A program made the translations under genes and the position numbers. Positions 13,662 through 14,994 of a DNA stretch of 14,994 nucleotides are shown piece after piece; the first letter of the stretch is position 1; each line of letters starts with the position of its first letter. Location of the stretch: assembly GCA_003552325.1 (NCBI GenBank), contig PUKM01000088.1:1-14994 (forward strand). The letters run 5' to 3'. The notes under the pieces were generated by a model, which ran no database searches, was not told where the DNA came from, and saw only the letters and a list, made by a program, of their open reading frames with translations. This stretch comes from Natrialbaceae archaeon. Lineage in GTDB: Archaea > Halobacteriota > Halobacteria > Halobacteriales > Natrialbaceae.

Positions 13662-13730
13662 GGCACGGTCTCACTACGCCATTGTTTGGTGAAGAACACG
13701 AGGTGGCGTAGGGAAAGAGCTATCCGTGCC
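13662..13730. promoter_or_regulatory. Nested inverted repeat between the ahbD-like gene and the LOV kinase gene
   Basis: Outer arms GGCACGG (13662-13668) and CCGTGCC (13724-13730) are perfect over 7 bp. Inner arms CTACGCCA (13674-13681) and TGGCGTAG (13704-13711) are perfect over 8 bp, with a 22-base loop. An asymmetric internal loop (5 and 12 bases) joins them. In RNA it could fold as the 3' end of the ahbD-like transcript or the 5' leader of the kinase; in DNA it could be an operator. A further 5-bp pairing, GCCTC 13736-13740 with GAGGC 13752-13756, abuts the kinase ATG. Confidence 0.5.
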
Positions 13731-13756
13731 GTATCGCCTCACCTAGAATACGAGGC

Positions 13757-14994
13757 ATGGTAACTGAACCGGCGGTCATCGTGAGGCACGATGGAACGAT
13801 TAGCTACGCGAACGAGGCCGCTGAGAGGCTCTTTGCTGACCAGGAACAATCAACGGTCGTTGGAACCTCTATTTTTACGTCTCTCATCCCCTCGTACCAT
13901 GCCAAACTTGAGGACCAACTGAGGCGTATTTATCGTGATGAAGCGGAAGCTATCGGGCTGACCCTCGAGGTCACGACGACCGGCGATCGCACTCGAGAGT
14001 TCGTTACCCTCCAGACGGCGATCGAATGGGATGGTGACAGACAGATTCAGATGCAATACTTCCCGACGCGAGGAAAACTACCGGAGGGATTGACAGCCCG
14101 AACGTTGGACGAATCCCCCGTCGGGGTTTCTATTGCGGACGCCACCCGTGAGGACGAGCCACTCATTTACGTCAACGACGAATTCTGCGACCTCACGGGG
14201 TATCCCCGCGAAGAAGCACTCGGGCAGAATTGTCGGTTCTTACAGGGGGAAGAAACGGACGAGGAAACCGTCAAGGCCATCCGTCAAGGCATCGACAACC
14301 AACAGCCGATCACGGTCGATATCAGAAACTATCGGAAAGATGGGTCGATGTTCTGGAACCGCCTCTCGATTACGCCGATCGAAGATGAAACGGGTGCTGT
14401 CACGCATTTCCTCGGGTTTCAACAGGATGTTTCGGACGAGAAACGCTACGAACGCGAAAAAGCCCTGTTCGAGATGCAGGCCGAGTCGACCGAACAGACC
14501 ATTTTCATCACCGATACCGACGGCACAATCGAGTATGTGAACCCGGCTTTCGAGCGCACGACTGGATATACGATGGAGGAAACCCTCGGTCAAAACCCAC
14601 GCATTCTCAAATCGGATCAGCACGACCAGGAGTTTTACCGAGACATGTGGGATACGATTACCGCTGGCGAGGTCTGGGAAACAGAACTCACGAACCGTCG
14701 AAAGTCAGGGGAACTGTATCGAACCACCCAAAAAATCGTTCCTATCACAGATCATCAGAACCAGATCACCAACTTCCTCGCCATCGAAGAGGACATCACC
14801 GACGCACAGTTCATCGAGCAGGTACTGCACGTCATGGATCGGGTGATGCGCCACAACGTTCGCAACTCCGTGACGACGATCCGTGGATTCGCCGAACTGC
14901 TCGAGTCCGATCTCGAGGAAGAAGCCCAACTGAGTGCCCTCAAGACGATCCAGGACCAGGCCGACAAACTCCAAAAACTGAGCGATGAAACCCG
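13757..14994 (+). CDS. PAS-LOV-PAS sensor histidine kinase, blue-light sensor (3' end outside window)
   Basis: Open from ATG 13757 to the right edge, 412 codons visible, no stop. Residues 1-105 are a PAS domain (AVIVRHDGTISYANEAAERLF). Residues 113-228 are a LOV domain with QNCRFLQG (157-164): Cys159 is the flavin-adduct cysteine, and the flavin-contacting residues NYRKDG, FWN and GFQQDVS are all present. Residues 240-350 are a second PAS. Then comes the kinase dimerisation helix with MRHNVRNSVTTIRGFAELL, phospho-acceptor His366; the ATPase domain lies beyond the window. No transmembrane segment is seen, so it is cytoplasmic. Blue light should form an FMN-Cys159 bond and change kinase output. 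The first ATG after an in-frame stop (13709-13711) was used. Confidence 0.93.
   Translation, partial: MVTEPAVIVRHDGTISYANEAAERLFADQEQSTVVGTSIFTSLIPSYHAKLEDQLRRIYRDEAEAIGLTLEVTTTGDRTREFVTLQTAIEWDGDRQIQMQYFPTRGKLPEGLTARTLDESPVGVSIADATREDEPLIYVNDEFCDLTGYPREEALGQNCRFLQGEETDEETVKAIRQGIDNQQPITVDIRNYRKDGSMFWNRLSITPIEDETGAVTHFLGFQQDVSDEKRYEREKALFEMQAESTEQTIFITDTDGTIEYVNPAFERTTGYTMEETLGQNPRILKSDQHDQEFYRDMWDTITAGEVWETELTNRRKSGELYRTTQKIVPITDHQNQITNFLAIEEDITDAQFIEQVLHVMDRVMRHNVRNSVTTIRGFAELLESDLEEEAQLSALKTIQDQADKLQKLSDET

Overview
The window comes from a halophilic archaeon (class Halobacteria). The signs are strongly acidic proteins, GC-rich coding sequence, archaeal TATA elements 26-28 bp upstream of several start codons (which implies leaderless mRNAs), a twin-arginine lipoprotein with an Asp/Thr-rich linker, archaeal-type heme synthesis genes and a halobacterial sensor kinase. 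The hexamer CTCGAG is very frequent in all frames and also between genes. I see no rRNA, tRNA, CRISPR array or insertion sequence.

Layout. (a) 1-2583: the end of a branched-chain amino acid type ABC transporter operon (livG, cut by the window edge, then livF) on +, facing a convergent substrate-binding lipoprotein gene on -. (b) 2930-4339 (-): an SNF/NSS family sodium-dependent transporter, divergent from the next block. (c) 4465-10810: an acyl-CoA (propionyl-/acetyl-CoA) carboxylase locus. pccB and a small third-subunit gene (pccX) overlap by one base on +. pccA, the biotin carboxylase/biotin carrier chain, lies 2.5 kb further on, also on +. Between them sits an opposite-strand pair, a fatty acyl-CoA synthetase and a crotonase-fold enzyme. 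A nine-codon open frame with a possible leaderless start ends on the pccB start codon. (d) 10865-13635: a heme synthesis block with AhbC (12,18-didecarboxysiroheme deacetylase) and a small PaaB-like protein on -, divergent from an AhbD-like radical SAM/SPASM protein on +. (e) 13757-end (+): a PAS-LOV-PAS histidine kinase, open at the right edge, with the full photoactive LOV motif. A nested inverted repeat lies just before it.

How the genes fit together. Blocks (a) to (c) suggest amino acid and carboxylic acid use: amino acid uptake, acyl-CoA activation, and carboxylation of the propionyl-CoA that arises from branched-chain amino acids and odd-chain acids. Block (d) is the siroheme-dependent route to heme b. 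The observation most worth a second look is the small gene between the two radical SAM genes. I recall its family being named a candidate radical-SAM-modified peptide. Here it has the look of a compact PaaB-like domain, is translationally coupled to ahbC, and so is better read as a heme-pathway accessory protein. The gene calls are mostly secure. The regulatory calls are pattern-based and weaker.
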